Assembly: GCA_902461025.1 (NCBI GenBank)
Contig: CABPWC010000001.1
Coordinates: 1-64,000 of the forward strand
From: an uncultured Streptococcus sp.
Lineage (GTDB): Bacteria; Bacillota; Bacilli; Lactobacillales; Streptococcaceae
Direction: 5' to 3'
DNA: 64,000 nt
This document shows positions 29,189 to 39,900 of the stretch, in pieces. Position numbers and translations under genes: made by a program. How positions within the stretch are numbered: position 1 is the first letter of the stretch; every line of letters starts with the position of its first letter. The notes under the pieces are model-generated. The model was given only the letters and a program-made list of their open reading frames with translations. It made no database searches and had not been told where the DNA came from.

Positions 29189-30799
29189 TTAAGCTGTTGG
29201 CCAAGGGTCGTCTGTAATATAAGATATTGACGAAACTCTAATATCTCCAATGTCTCTATCGGTTGGTACCGGGTCTGTGAATTGGAATCGTAACATGTTG
29301 CTATCTCCAGTACCGCCTAAATACCATGTTCCGTACGAAGTACCTTTATCGTTATAAATCGGACCGATTAACGATGACGGTGAGCGATAACCGTAAGGAA
29401 TTCCGCCTAATCCTAGAATAAACACATTTCGTTCGCGGTCACTAGGTTGTAGCTGATACCCAGGACCACCACGGCGCACAATACCAAACCAACCCCAAGA
29501 GAGCCCACCGAATTGGTAATATACTGTATTGTTAACTCTGCGAATCTGTAAGTAAGAATTACCTAACTTAGAAACGATGTTTTGTTTTTTCCAACCTGTA
29601 TCGCCGTCTAATACAGCCCAACCTTGGTTTCCTGAAGGAGTTCGTTTAATCCATTTCAAGGCTCCATTTGTCTTAGCTGTGTCAACATAGGTTTGACCTA
29701 GTGTACCTTCGACTTTACCATTCGGCATGCCAGTACCGGTAAGCTCACTAGACGAAGTTGAAGCATTTTGACTGGAAGCTGGTAAGATAATACTTCCACC
29801 ACCATCTGAAAGTGACACGATATTCCCATTGATGCTGATTCTTTGAGGAATGCCTACACCATCACGACCGTTTTCACCTTTAGGACCAGTTAAACCAATA
29901 GGTCCTTGAGGTCCGACCGGTCCAGGTAAGCCAGCAGGTCCTTGTTCTCCTTTTAGACCTTGAGGACCAATAGGTCCGATGTCTCCTTTTGGTCCAGGCT
30001 CTCCATCTCGCCCACGTTCACCTTGGATACCTTGCAAGCCTTGAGGACCTTGTAAACCGTCTGCTCCTCTTGGTCCAGTTTCACCTGTTGCTCCTTGAGG
30101 TCCACGTTCTCCAGTTTCACCTTTATCCCCTTTTGGACCAGGAGTGAGTGAGATATTTCGTAGTTCTTCCTTAGTAGCAAATAAGCTTGTATCAATTTCA
30201 AGCTTGTTTTCTAAAGCCGATATACGCTGTTTTAAGGTGCTATCATCGTAGATGGTATCTTCGTCTGACTTTTGCTTTAAAGCTTCAATATCGGCTGAAA
30301 TATGGCTGATTTCGGTACGTAAGTTACTATCATCATAAGTGCCACCTTGCTCTTTGATTTTGGCAAATAGTTCGTCCAATTCTTGCTTGGTCACAACATC
30401 CTTAACATTAACAATTCGCCCTGATTCACGTTCAATGAGTGGTCTTTTAACTGCTTTGTCAATCTCGCTCACATGAACATTGAATAAAAAGCTATACACA
30501 TCAGCTGACTGCTCTACTTTCTCGAAGTAGATATAACCAATAACGGGTTCATCCGTAGTGATTAACGATGTATCAAATTGAACAGTAAATGAATTACCTT
30601 CGATTGCTGCGCCTACTTCATGGTATCGCTTAGTGTTCTTGAAGTAGAATAAGCAGATAACCTTAGTAGCGGTCAAATCATCGAGTGTGAATTTAAACTC
30701 AGCGATACCTTTATCTTTACTATAAAATTCTTGATAAAGCCTATCTACATCTCGATTGTTGGTTGAAATGGTTAATTTTTTCTCAATAACCTTCTTCAA
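29189..30799 (-). CDS. BppU-type baseplate protein with collagen-like stalk
   Basis: 536 residues: an N-terminal BppU-like domain (about 1-115), a helical segment with two repeated YDDS(N/T)L units (about 140-215), about 31 uninterrupted Gly-X-Y triplets (about 221-314), then a beta-rich C-terminal domain ending PTA, probably the receptor-binding head. Starts with TTG at 30799 after a strong GAAAGGAGGTAGCAC site. Such proteins form trimeric fibres at the tail tip. Its place between the holins and the lysin, behind a hairpin, is unusual; baseplate genes normally precede the holin. Confidence 0.85.
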   Translation of the reverse strand: MKKVIEKKLTISTNNRDVDRLYQEFYSKDKGIAEFKFTLDDLTATKVICLFYFKNTKRYHEVGAAIEGNSFTVQFDTSLITTDEPVIGYIYFEKVEQSADVYSFLFNVHVSEIDKAVKRPLIERESGRIVNVKDVVTKQELDELFAKIKEQGGTYDDSNLRTEISHISADIEALKQKSDEDTIYDDSTLKQRISALENKLEIDTSLFATKEELRNISLTPGPKGDKGETGERGPQGATGETGPRGADGLQGPQGLQGIQGERGRDGEPGPKGDIGPIGPQGLKGEQGPAGLPGPVGPQGPIGLTGPKGENGRDGVGIPQRISINGNIVSLSDGGGSIILPASSQNASTSSSELTGTGMPNGKVEGTLGQTYVDTAKTNGALKWIKRTPSGNQGWAVLDGDTGWKKQNIVSKLGNSYLQIRRVNNTVYYQFGGLSWGWFGIVRRGGPGYQLQPSDRERNVFILGLGGIPYGYRSPSSLIGPIYNDKGTSYGTWYLGGTGDSNMLRFQFTDPVPTDRDIGDIRVSSISYITDDPWPTA

Positions 30800-30828
30800 G
30801 TGCTACCTCCTTTCTTTTAATAAAGAAA

Positions 30829-30848
30829 GAGAACCCAAAAGGGTTCTC
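30829..30848. terminator. Hairpin between holin and BppU genes
   Basis: GAGAACCC, 4-nt loop, GGGTTCTC, followed on the minus strand by UUUCUUU. It could partly stop late transcription before the fibre and lysin genes. Confidence 0.6.
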
Positions 30849-30852
30849 TGAT

Positions 30853-31191
30853 TTATTTTTCAGTCCACGCATCGTTCATCTGCTTAACCGCAGATTCAAC
30901 GAATGTGTCCAAGTCTTTGTCGGTCATGCCAATATTATATTTGTTTAGCTCTGCCCGAATTTTGATTCGAGCTTGTTCTAACTTCTCTTCGCCTTTGTAG
31001 CCTGTTTCAGCTGATACTTGTTCAACTGCATTGACCGCATTCTTGGCCAAGATTTCGACAATCTTGACTGTCTGTTCGCCACCTTTTTTTACCAGGTATT
31101 CCTTGATTGATTTGACTGCGATTCCAGTCAAAATTACCAGAATACTAATTGCTGCATTGATGATGATTTCATTGATTTGTTGCATTTGCAT
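30853..31191 (-). CDS. LLH-family phage holin
   Basis: 112 residues: one N-terminal membrane helix (about 8-27) followed by a long charged helical domain (EYLVKKGGEQTVKIVEILAK...). This single-helix plan matches the LLH holin family, which opens or conditions the membrane for the amidase. It overlaps the next upstream gene by 23 nt. Confidence 0.78.
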   Translation of the reverse strand: MQMQQINEIIINAAISILVILTGIAVKSIKEYLVKKGGEQTVKIVEILAKNAVNAVEQVSAETGYKGEEKLEQARIKIRAELNKYNIGMTDKDLDTFVESAVKQMNDAWTEK

Positions 31192-31609
31192 TTTCCTCCG
31201 AAATTTCTAAATTTAAGTACTTGTTAAACAAGGCATCAATTCGCCCATTGCCACCTAATTTCTTATAGCTAGAGTGCATCTTATGAATAATATCAGACTC
31301 ATGAACCGTGGTATATCCACGCTTCAGAGCGACCGTGATATCACGTTCTAACCTCAGATACATTGTGGCTAGATGAGCTTCGTCGTGGACCGCTAACTTG
31401 TTATTGATTTCAGTGATATTTTGCTTGTTTTCCTCGCCAATAGCATGAATTGTGTTCAGTTCGTCTTTCAACTCATGAAACTGTTCCTTGTTGAGGTTTC
31501 CTGCTTTACTAGCTCTCATTCCAAACCACCCAGTGGCCACCACTCCGATTGTGGGTGCTAGTTGTGTGATGGCGTGTATCATCTTCTCGATTATTTCAAC
31601 CCATGTCAT
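31169..31609 (-). CDS. Holin-associated membrane protein
   Basis: 146 residues with a short N-terminal hydrophobic segment (LAPTIGVVATGWFGM, about 17-31) and a coiled-coil soluble part (about 40-75). Proteins of this kind sit beside holins in many streptococcal phages. Whether it is a second holin or a holin regulator is not known. It overlaps the LLH holin gene by 23 nt, which suggests coupled expression. Confidence 0.65.
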   Translation of the reverse strand: MTWVEIIEKMIHAITQLAPTIGVVATGWFGMRASKAGNLNKEQFHELKDELNTIHAIGEENKQNITEINNKLAVHDEAHLATMYLRLERDITVALKRGYTTVHESDIIHKMHSSYKKLGGNGRIDALFNKYLNLEISEENANATNQ

Positions 31610-31618
31610 ACCATCTCC

Positions 31619-32239
31619 TTAGATGCTGTCAGCTTTTGGAGCAATCCAGCGCCATACTGCAAGAACTCCATTTCGTGACAATTCACCTTCGAGGTCTTTG
31701 ATAGATTGACCAGTATATTCAAATTCACGGTTGATTTGAACGATAACATTATTACCTTCACCATTCTTCTCAACGTATTCAGGGTCTGTGATTGTAACCA
31801 AGTCATCTTCAAAGTATGTTGTTCCAACTTTCATTGCAGGCAATAGGCTCACAAGGTCTTTATAGACTGTTCCGTAAGTAATATTTTCGCTCATAACTGA
31901 ATTGACAACCATGACTTTAATCATGCGTTGAGTGATCGTGTTAGCTTCTTGTTGAGCTTTGATAAGTTTTTGTAACTCATCTTGCTTAGTTTTGGTTGAT
32001 TCCAAATCTTGTTGAGCCTTAACGATTGCATTCGCTGGGTCCAATTCAGATTTCACCATATCCAACACCGCTTGAATAAGCACGTCTTCTTGGTCTTGTG
32101 TGCGATCACCAGCCAATTCACGTTGGTTGGTTGTGTAGCGATTTCCGTCTTGCAAACGGATTTCTACAACGGTTGTGGTTTTGTCTCCGAAACCACGAGT
32201 ATAAGGTTTAGTTGCGAGTGTGTAGTTGCTTACTGTCAT
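31619..32239 (-). CDS. DUF1366 family phage protein
   Basis: 206 residues. The opening SNYTLATKPYTRGFGDKTTTVVEIR and the central coiled coil (about 80-115, rich in Gln/Glu/Lys) match the DUF1366 proteins found between tail and lysis genes in streptococcal phages. Function unknown, perhaps tail-tip related. Overlaps the next upstream small gene by 4 nt. Confidence 0.8.
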   Translation of the reverse strand: MTVSNYTLATKPYTRGFGDKTTTVVEIRLQDGNRYTTNQRELAGDRTQDQEDVLIQAVLDMVKSELDPANAIVKAQQDLESTKTKQDELQKLIKAQQEANTITQRMIKVMVVNSVMSENITYGTVYKDLVSLLPAMKVGTTYFEDDLVTITDPEYVEKNGEGNNVIVQINREFEYTGQSIKDLEGELSRNGVLAVWRWIAPKADSI

Positions 32240-32436
32240 TTTGTTTGTCCTTTCACTTCTTCAAATTTTGCTTTCAATTCTTCATCTGATTCGATGATTC
32301 GTTTCATCTGCTCAAGTTCCATGGCTGTTACCGTGTACAGAGCTTCTAGCGTAGCTGATTGAGTAGCTTCATTGCCAACTCTTTCACTTAATGATTTAAT
32401 CGTCAGACTGCTGATTTGTTTGTCTTGTTCGTTCAT
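32236..32436 (-). CDS. Small phage protein, unknown
   Basis: 66 residues, acidic and helical (MNEQDKQISSLTIKSLSERV...). Overlaps both neighbours by 4 nt, so it is translated with the tail operon. No known motif; small proteins at this place are common between the tail-tip protein and DUF1366. Confidence 0.65.
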   Translation of the reverse strand: MNEQDKQISSLTIKSLSERVGNEATQSATLEALYTVTAMELEQMKRIIESDEELKAKFEEVKGQTK

Positions 32437-35400
32437 GTTGTTTCCAACCTTTCTACTTTTTGGTTCAATTCTTGAATTGCCTTGATTAAGTAAGGCACAA
32501 GTGCGAATGTGTTATATGAGTAAGCACCGTCTGGATTTTCAAAGAACGCTTCTGGAGCAACTTGTTGGACATCTTGAGCCATGATACCGCAAGAAATATC
32601 TTCGACTTTACCATCATACTCTTTGCGATAAGAGTAGGTTTTGAGCTTTTCGATAACATCCAGACCTGAGACTTGACTGTCTTGAATGTTGGTCTTGTAT
32701 CGACGGTCTGAAATATCTTTGTTCAAAGAAACCCAAGCATATCCTCCTGATTGTCTATATAGATAGGCATATCCAGCGTTCTCCTGAATTCTTGTAAACG
32801 TATCAGAGTGCAGATAGTATCCAACTTTATTTTTCTCTCTATCAATGAAATAAAAAATATTACCAGTGACTTCAAGATTGCCGTGAACGCGAGGGACATT
32901 CCAAAATTGCGCTTTGTTATAACAATGCATCTCTCCATCGCTATTGACAAACCAGGCATAATTCCCTGGCTTATCCCAGTTGTTCCCCCAGTTTACCCAT
33001 AAAGCTGTTTGTTTGACTCGCCAACCACCATCTGACATGCCGACACGGAAGCTATTACTTCCTGTTATCCAGAATGTTGTCGGGTCTTTATCGTGAGTAC
33101 CGATTTGGAATCCTCCGATTTTACCCTTATAACCTTCAAGTAAGGTTGCTGAGACTACTACTGACCGTAGCTTATTGATGAACGCTGTTTTAGCAGCAAG
33201 CGTATCCGTGAACACATCACTAGCTACAAGCTTCTTCGCTAGAGCAGTATCAAATATCAATTTGTCTGCTGCAATCGAATTTGAGCGAATGATGTCGGTG
33301 TTCAATGTTCCAATCCGTGCATCTCCTACGAACAATCGCTTGAAATACCCGTCTATGGCTGTGATTTCATCTAGAAGCGTTCTACCTTTTAGTCGGATTT
33401 TAGCAGCTTCAATCAGAATGTTATTGTTATTCAAATTGATTTGAGAAGAAATCGCTCCAGGCCCCGTAAGGGTTTGGATAGCGTAGGAATCATGCAACTG
33501 TGACACTTGAGTTTGTGTAACTACATCTTGTGTTGATGTAGTGTCGCTAAATTTCTTAGGCGGTTTGTCACCACGAATAAGAGATACCTGACCAACAGCG
33601 ACTTGCCCATTCTTCATCAACCAAATTTCAAGAGGGAATTCTCTTGCTTTAGTCGATGATTTCTGTACGGTCATCGTACCTGTAATGATTTGAATTCCAG
33701 TTTTAGTGAGCGTTACTTTATCAGATGCAAGTCCACCGTCAGAAGCCCATAGCTCGATTCCTAAAGGCGCATCTGGTAACACATCAACCCATACTTCCAT
33801 ACGATAGCTGAGCTTTTCACCTTTGGTAAAGGTTGAGGTGTTAAGTGGCAGTGCAAATCCGTGATAAACTGCTTGAGTCTTACCAGTATTCGTAATTCGT
33901 AGCAATTTAGTGCCAGCTTGAACTTCGATAACATTAGCATCAGCTTGCTTTTTGACCCACTTGCTGAAATTTGTTGGATCATACACCAGGTTGAAATCTT
34001 CTAAGAAATTAGATACACGACTAACTAGACCGTCAGCAGTCTGAATGACTTGTGAAATAGATTCGTTTTGTCTTTGAATGGTCTGTGTGTGACTCTTAAC
34101 CGTATCGACTACATCGTTAAAATCAGCGACGCTCACGATTTCAGAAGTATTAACATCATAGTCTGTCATTCTGTCAGAGTGCTCAAATTTCATCCCACAG
34201 ATTTCAATACTACCGCTCCCATTCTGTCCAAACTGAATACTGTTAAATATAGCATCGGCAGTAAACGTAAATTGATATCGTACCCAATCTTTATTTGAAA
34301 TGGACTTAAACAATATACGATTAGTATCATTTGTGGTCCAAGAGCGCATCAAAAGATTGACATTATGGCTTGAGCTAGTCGATGAGACTCTTGCCCAACA
34401 AGACATTGTATATTTCTCGCCAACAACCAAATTGAGTCTTTGAGCGATATCCTTGTTTCCGCCGTTTGTATTTCCTACAACACGAATTCCTTTTCTGATA
34501 GCGGCATGAGGGGCATCTGTGAGTGTGATTACTTCAGTATTACCATTACCACCAGAAACACTTAATGCCCAGGTTCCTTCTAACCCATTTCCAGAAGGGA
34601 TGATGGAAGAATTCTGCAAGAGATTATCGTTTCTAATAACATCTCTCAGTTTTGTTTCAATTCGTGAGATGGTCCTTTGAAAACCATCAACAGAATTCTT
34701 GACTATATTATGGACTTGAGTCGCGCTTTGAAAACCTCTGTCATTGGCCAATCTATCAAAATCAGTACGAGATAATTTCTCGATAATCTGGTCAGCTTGA
34801 ACATCGATTCTGTTTTCTGCAATCCTCAGCCGTTCTGTTAACGGGTCAACTTCTTTCTTGGTCACAAGTGTTCTGATTCTGTCTGTGATTTGCTCAATTT
34901 TTGCAAAGTTTGAATCAGACAAGCCTTTAGAAGTATTGGCATATTCTAGAGCGTTCCTAGCTTCTTCTAGAGCTTCTTCAGCAGTTCTAGTAACTGTTGA
35001 ACCAATAGCACGAATCTCTTCAATTTTGATTCGTTGGTCTTCGAGCTTCTCGTTCATGCTGCTATCGAAACCTGAGAATCGATTGTCGATTTCATCTGAT
35101 AGAGCGCGCTTGTTTTCTTCTGCTTTGGCTTTGGCTTGTTCGATGCCGTCTATCAATTCATCTTTGATATCCTTGACTTTTCGATCGAATGCTAAATCAG
35201 CGTTCTTGATTTCTTTTTCAAGTTTTGCTTCAAAAATTCCATCTAAATGTTGAGTCTCATCCTTGACTGCATCACTTACTGCATTACCGATTGCGTTTGC
35301 TAGACCTGACTTGAATTCACCAAAACCAATACTCTTCAATTTCTTAGCCATTGGAGAATAGTTGTATTTTGTGATTTTCTTTCTTACGTCTAAATCGTAG

Positions 35401-36272
35401 TATTCGTGGTAGACACCTACAACATCAAACATCTGAACAGGAACATCACTCTGACCAATAACATCAATCTCAATGCTATCTTCGAGCATATCGCACAAGG
35501 TTGTTCTGAAATACTGCTTGCCATATTCTCTAAGGCTTGCTTCATCCTTAACATCCTGGTCGTTGACTTCTACAACATCTTCATAAATCTGACTGTATTT
35601 GTTAATCAGTGGACTATCTACAACCACTTTATAGTGCTTGTCTACTGGATTTTCGCCCTCGACACGTATAGTTGTGATAAAGGTGATGCGAGTCCTTAAA
35701 GACTTAGTGGATGTTTTATGCTCATAGCTAGACAAGTTTTTTTTGTACATAAAAAGCGATTCATTCTCTGAACCGCCATTTTTCAATAATCGTACTTGGT
35801 AGCCATGTCTGACTAAATCACCTCCCCACAAACCGACAATAGAATGTTTGTCTTTCGCGAACGCATCCATGGCATTCTTGCTATCGATGTTAAAAGTGTG
35901 TCTGTCTTCAATGTCAGAGAAGAACGAGAACGGATTATCACGAGTGATGCTCCCAGCAAATTGACTCAAAGCAGTTGAACCAGTCTGTCTATCCAAGGAA
36001 ATCGGATTGACCACATAGTTATTCAAGAGGGTAAACTCCTGGTTTGCATAGACTTGAATATATCCATGCTTTTTCTCGACTTCAAAAATTACAAAGTCTT
36101 GTTCACCGTGTAGATCATCAGCAGTCAAGAATTTTTCTTCTCTCAGTCTTTGCCACAAGATATCATTTGTAGGGAATTTAAAGGTTAGTTGGTAGGTGCT
36201 ATTCGCTTCCTGTACGATATCATCATCGTAGGCAGCATTAAGAGGTATGTTTCCTTCTGTTAAATAGATCAT
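32433..36272 (-). CDS. Tail-tip endopeptidase/fibre protein with S74 chaperone
   Basis: 1279 residues. About 1-330 resembles the prophage tail endopeptidase (Tal-like) domain that forms the tail tip. About 345-560 is long coiled coil. Near 560-700 and 760-870 lie carbohydrate-binding-like beta domains. From about 1190 comes an S74 intramolecular chaperone with the catalytic Ser and Lys in SDRRYKTNI, which folds the trimer and then cuts itself off. It overlaps dit by 4 nt. Likely roles are wall penetration and host binding. Confidence 0.88.
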   Translation of the reverse strand: MIYLTEGNIPLNAAYDDDIVQEANSTYQLTFKFPTNDILWQRLREEKFLTADDLHGEQDFVIFEVEKKHGYIQVYANQEFTLLNNYVVNPISLDRQTGSTALSQFAGSITRDNPFSFFSDIEDRHTFNIDSKNAMDAFAKDKHSIVGLWGGDLVRHGYQVRLLKNGGSENESLFMYKKNLSSYEHKTSTKSLRTRITFITTIRVEGENPVDKHYKVVVDSPLINKYSQIYEDVVEVNDQDVKDEASLREYGKQYFRTTLCDMLEDSIEIDVIGQSDVPVQMFDVVGVYHEYYDLDVRKKITKYNYSPMAKKLKSIGFGEFKSGLANAIGNAVSDAVKDETQHLDGIFEAKLEKEIKNADLAFDRKVKDIKDELIDGIEQAKAKAEENKRALSDEIDNRFSGFDSSMNEKLEDQRIKIEEIRAIGSTVTRTAEEALEEARNALEYANTSKGLSDSNFAKIEQITDRIRTLVTKKEVDPLTERLRIAENRIDVQADQIIEKLSRTDFDRLANDRGFQSATQVHNIVKNSVDGFQRTISRIETKLRDVIRNDNLLQNSSIIPSGNGLEGTWALSVSGGNGNTEVITLTDAPHAAIRKGIRVVGNTNGGNKDIAQRLNLVVGEKYTMSCWARVSSTSSSHNVNLLMRSWTTNDTNRILFKSISNKDWVRYQFTFTADAIFNSIQFGQNGSGSIEICGMKFEHSDRMTDYDVNTSEIVSVADFNDVVDTVKSHTQTIQRQNESISQVIQTADGLVSRVSNFLEDFNLVYDPTNFSKWVKKQADANVIEVQAGTKLLRITNTGKTQAVYHGFALPLNTSTFTKGEKLSYRMEVWVDVLPDAPLGIELWASDGGLASDKVTLTKTGIQIITGTMTVQKSSTKAREFPLEIWLMKNGQVAVGQVSLIRGDKPPKKFSDTTSTQDVVTQTQVSQLHDSYAIQTLTGPGAISSQINLNNNNILIEAAKIRLKGRTLLDEITAIDGYFKRLFVGDARIGTLNTDIIRSNSIAADKLIFDTALAKKLVASDVFTDTLAAKTAFINKLRSVVVSATLLEGYKGKIGGFQIGTHDKDPTTFWITGSNSFRVGMSDGGWRVKQTALWVNWGNNWDKPGNYAWFVNSDGEMHCYNKAQFWNVPRVHGNLEVTGNIFYFIDREKNKVGYYLHSDTFTRIQENAGYAYLYRQSGGYAWVSLNKDISDRRYKTNIQDSQVSGLDVIEKLKTYSYRKEYDGKVEDISCGIMAQDVQQVAPEAFFENPDGAYSYNTFALVPYLIKAIQELNQKVERLETT

Positions 36273-36967
36273 ACTTTATACCTCCAATTTGGTTTGATTG
36301 TCACCTTACGGACATTACCTGTAAATGTCACACCACTTCGACCAACAGGGATTTCAAAGAACCCTCCACGCTTTCTGAGAGTATTTTGAACTGCTCCAGT
36401 AGCGTTGTAGATGTTTTGTTTTCTCTGTCTACAATCGATTGTAGCTTTGGTATTTACAGTCAGATGCATAGTCTTCTGACCAATCGTAAGCGATACATCT
36501 CCATTACCTTCAATCTCGATGATAGGCTCTGAATAGACTGTACCAATATTGTCAATCGTTCCATGACTTGTCAATACAACTGGTTCGACACTCTTCGGAT
36601 ATCTGAATGGGTGCATCAGTAATTTAACATCTAATGTGTAAGCGTGCGGTCCATTCCTGTGGTAGCTTGCTGAAATATATTCAGCGTAAAATAAAGAGTC
36701 TGGTTGATATCCAAACTCGATTTCATTCTTTCCATCGTGGAATTTTTCGACAATGGTCGAGACGTCAATAAGTTTTGGTAGATAGAAAGAAATCGTGCGT
36801 TCATAACTTTTATAAGAACCGTCTAACACACGGTAACTTCCATTCATTCCATAAATGTCTACAACTTCAGATGTTTTAGGTTCTGCACACTCACTTATCC
36901 CAAAATCAGTAACCACACTGTGAGGGATGGTAGATGTATTGAAACCATTGATTATAAGGTAAAACAT
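36269..36967 (-). CDS. Distal tail protein (Dit)
   Basis: 232 residues with the Dit-like opening (INGFNTSTIPHSVVTDFGIS) and a C-terminal galectin-like beta domain. Dit forms the hexameric hub joining the tail tube to the tip proteins. It sits between the tape measure (1-nt overlap) and the tail-tip protein, the standard siphophage order. Confidence 0.88.
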   Translation of the reverse strand: MFYLIINGFNTSTIPHSVVTDFGISECAEPKTSEVVDIYGMNGSYRVLDGSYKSYERTISFYLPKLIDVSTIVEKFHDGKNEIEFGYQPDSLFYAEYISASYHRNGPHAYTLDVKLLMHPFRYPKSVEPVVLTSHGTIDNIGTVYSEPIIEIEGNGDVSLTIGQKTMHLTVNTKATIDCRQRKQNIYNATGAVQNTLRKRGGFFEIPVGRSGVTFTGNVRKVTIKPNWRYKV

Positions 36968-39900
36968 TAAATTCCCTCCCTTGCATAAATTGATCCATGA
37001 TTTTTATAAGTAGATAGTGAGATTTTATCGCCATCTAAGTAAGTATCTGAAGGTTTTTCAAGTATAGCAGTAAGGATTTTTTCTAAACTTGACCTTAGAA
37101 TCGCTATCTCAGACACTACTTCTGCCATATCTTGACTATTGTTTACGTTCTTATCACGTACTACGATATTTTGTTGAGCTTGTTCCATTTCTCGTAGGAA
37201 TTTTGCATCACTTGGAATACCAATACCATTCGCATACTTAGGAATTCCCATGCTACTCATTAAACGCTTGGTCTTATCTGCTCGTAAGACTTTTGAACCT
37301 TTTGGAAGTGGTAGCAATACATCTCTACCTTCTGGGACAAAGCTACGTCCATCTGGTAGTGTAACCATTTCCTTGTAGGTGCTATTCCTTTGGTCATTGA
37401 CCACTGCAAGTCCACCTGGGTGGTAATTCGTACCATGAGCGTGCTTACTTGCAAAAACGTTGGTGAAGAAATTACCCGTTACGCTGTCAATCCAGCTCTT
37501 GATTCCTGAAAGAACTCCAGAAGCATTATCTTGTGCGTTGATAGTAACCGTCTTGTCTTGGATACTGTTCACACCAGATTGAACTTGACTTACTGTTCCT
37601 TGTGTGCTGTTTTGAGCAAAGATATTTACTGGAGTGTATTGTTTAATCGAGTTAATAGCTCCACTCGTTTCTGAACGTACGCCTGAAGTTTGGTCAGCTG
37701 CAAACAAGTTGATAGGAGCTTCTTGTTTTGGAGAGTTCACACTTACGATTGCACTTCCAACTGCAACCCCCGTATTATCTACTGCCTCCAATGACTTAGT
37801 TTCAGCTGTAGCAAGATTCCAAGCTGCCATTTTATCGATTGATAATTGCGTAAAATACAAAGCATCATTTGGATTTACTAACAAATCTTTTGTAAATGGA
37901 GTTATTGCGTTCCAATTCTTCAAAGATTCTGTAGATCGAGATACCGCATTCCTGAAGCTTTTATCTGTGGCAAGCAACTCTTTTTGTTTTGGAGTTAATG
38001 CTTCATAGTTTGTGATAGCTTTTGTTGCTTCGTCCGCCTTGCTCATGATGTCAGTATTCTTCAAAAGAAGTTCTTTGACTTCTGCTGGCATATCATTCCA
38101 AATCTTGAGGTTTTTCTCACTATCAAAAATTGCTTGTAAACCTGCTTGATTCTTAACGATGACTTGTTTTTCTTCCAGGCTCATGTCTTTCCATTTGCCT
38201 GACTCTACAAGTGCTTCAGCGATAGTTACACGAGCGTTTGAATTGATATCAGCAGTTTTAGCAATGAACTGTAATTGTTCCCAACCTTCTGCAGATTTAG
38301 AAGCTTCAACAATGACTTCCTTGACATTTGACTTGACTTGGAAATTACCGTTTTTATCAATATTACCAACCAATAACGACCAAGCATCATTAGCTTCTTT
38401 GACTTCCTTGCTCATTTCACTAGTATAGTTAGCAAGGATGCTATGAGAATTGCCTACTTTTTGAGATGCTTCTGCTGCCTTGCGTCCGATTTCTTCATAA
38501 GATAAACCGTACTCTTCTAAGGTTTTCTTAGCTTCTTCCCAATAGTTCCAACTTTGACCTGTTCTGGATTTAACTTTTTCATCCAGGTTCTTCATAACTT
38601 GATAATACTTGCTTCCTAAAGCTTCCATAGTTTGAGTATGGTTTGCTTCTAGTTCTTGCATTTTCTTGTTATAAGTTTCTTGGTCAATAGCTTTACCGTC
38701 TAATAGTTCTTTTAACTCGTCTTTGGATGTTTCGTAGAGTTTCTTCTCTTCATCCAAGGCTTGTTTTAAAACATCTTTAGTATGTTTTAATTGAGTTTCG
38801 TTTAGACTTCCAATTTCTCCATTCAATGCTTGTAGTGCTGCTTTTTGTTGATCAGCAGATAAGCTCATCATGGAAAGTTTAGCCTTAATCATCTCGTTTT
38901 GGTTATTCAAGATGATTTCTTTTTCTTCTAGAGAAAATTTACTAGCATCGCCGTTGTGTCGTTGGTAGATTTCATTGATCTGGTTCATCATCGCTTCTGT
39001 ATTCGAAACAATTTGACCATTTCTTTCTTTAACTTGGGCAATTTGTTCAGCACTTAGACCCCATTTAGCACCCAATTCTTCCATTCTGTGGTTGCTTTGG
39101 TCTGCTGCTGCTTGAATATCTTCATAAAGCTTTTTAAAAGCTCCTGAGACTTTTTCGACATCTCCAGCGTGAGTTCCAAAGTTTGCAACTGCTGTACTTG
39201 TTTCGTCAACTGTCTTCTGGAAGTTTCTCAACTCTCCTCTTGCAGTGTCACTTAACTGTGAGCCAAACTCCTCAGTCTTGATTCTTGCTTTATCTTTCTC
39301 GTTTCCAAGATAGACAAGACCTGCAGTTGCTAATGCGATACTACCAACCATCAATCCTAAAGGATTTGCAAGTAAACTCATAGATGTTCCTAGCAACCCT
39401 GTCGATGATGAAGCTGATGCCGTTGCAGTTCCAAATGATGCCATGCCTGAACTTGCAAGCTGAAATGCAGAGGTTAGATTCCCGGTTGTTTTAAAAGCTT
39501 GGAAAGTCTTAGCCATCAAGGATATGCCACCTACCGCTTTACCTGTTCCTTTTGTCAACCAGCCTAAAGCTTGAGTTAAATTACCAATAACACCAATGCC
39601 TTTGCCAAATATTGATAGCGCTGGTCCAGCTCCTGTCGCCAAAGCACCCCATTTTAAGATGTTTCTTTGCTGTTCCTCAGACATTGAACTAAACTGTTTT
39701 GCCATTTTAGCCAATGTCTCAATCCAAGGTTTACCTGCTTTCAAACCGTCTCGTAGCGCCTTTAATAAAGGTCCACCAAACTCAATAGCCAGGTCAGTTA
39801 CCTGGTTCTTGAACATCTTCAATTGAGATTCTGTTGTCTCATAACGTTTATTTGCTTCATTGGTTAAGGCGGTATTTTCTTTCCACGCTTGGTTAGAACG

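Noticed and set aside
29800..30150. Repeat-rich stretch that could be a CRISPR or tandem-repeat artefact
   Set aside because: It encodes uninterrupted Gly-X-Y triplets in frame; there are no repeat-spacer units. No CRISPR array was seen in the window.
33175..35699. Plus-strand frames inside the large tail gene
   Set aside because: They are antisense shadows of a long minus-strand gene, with no ribosome sites or plausible proteins.
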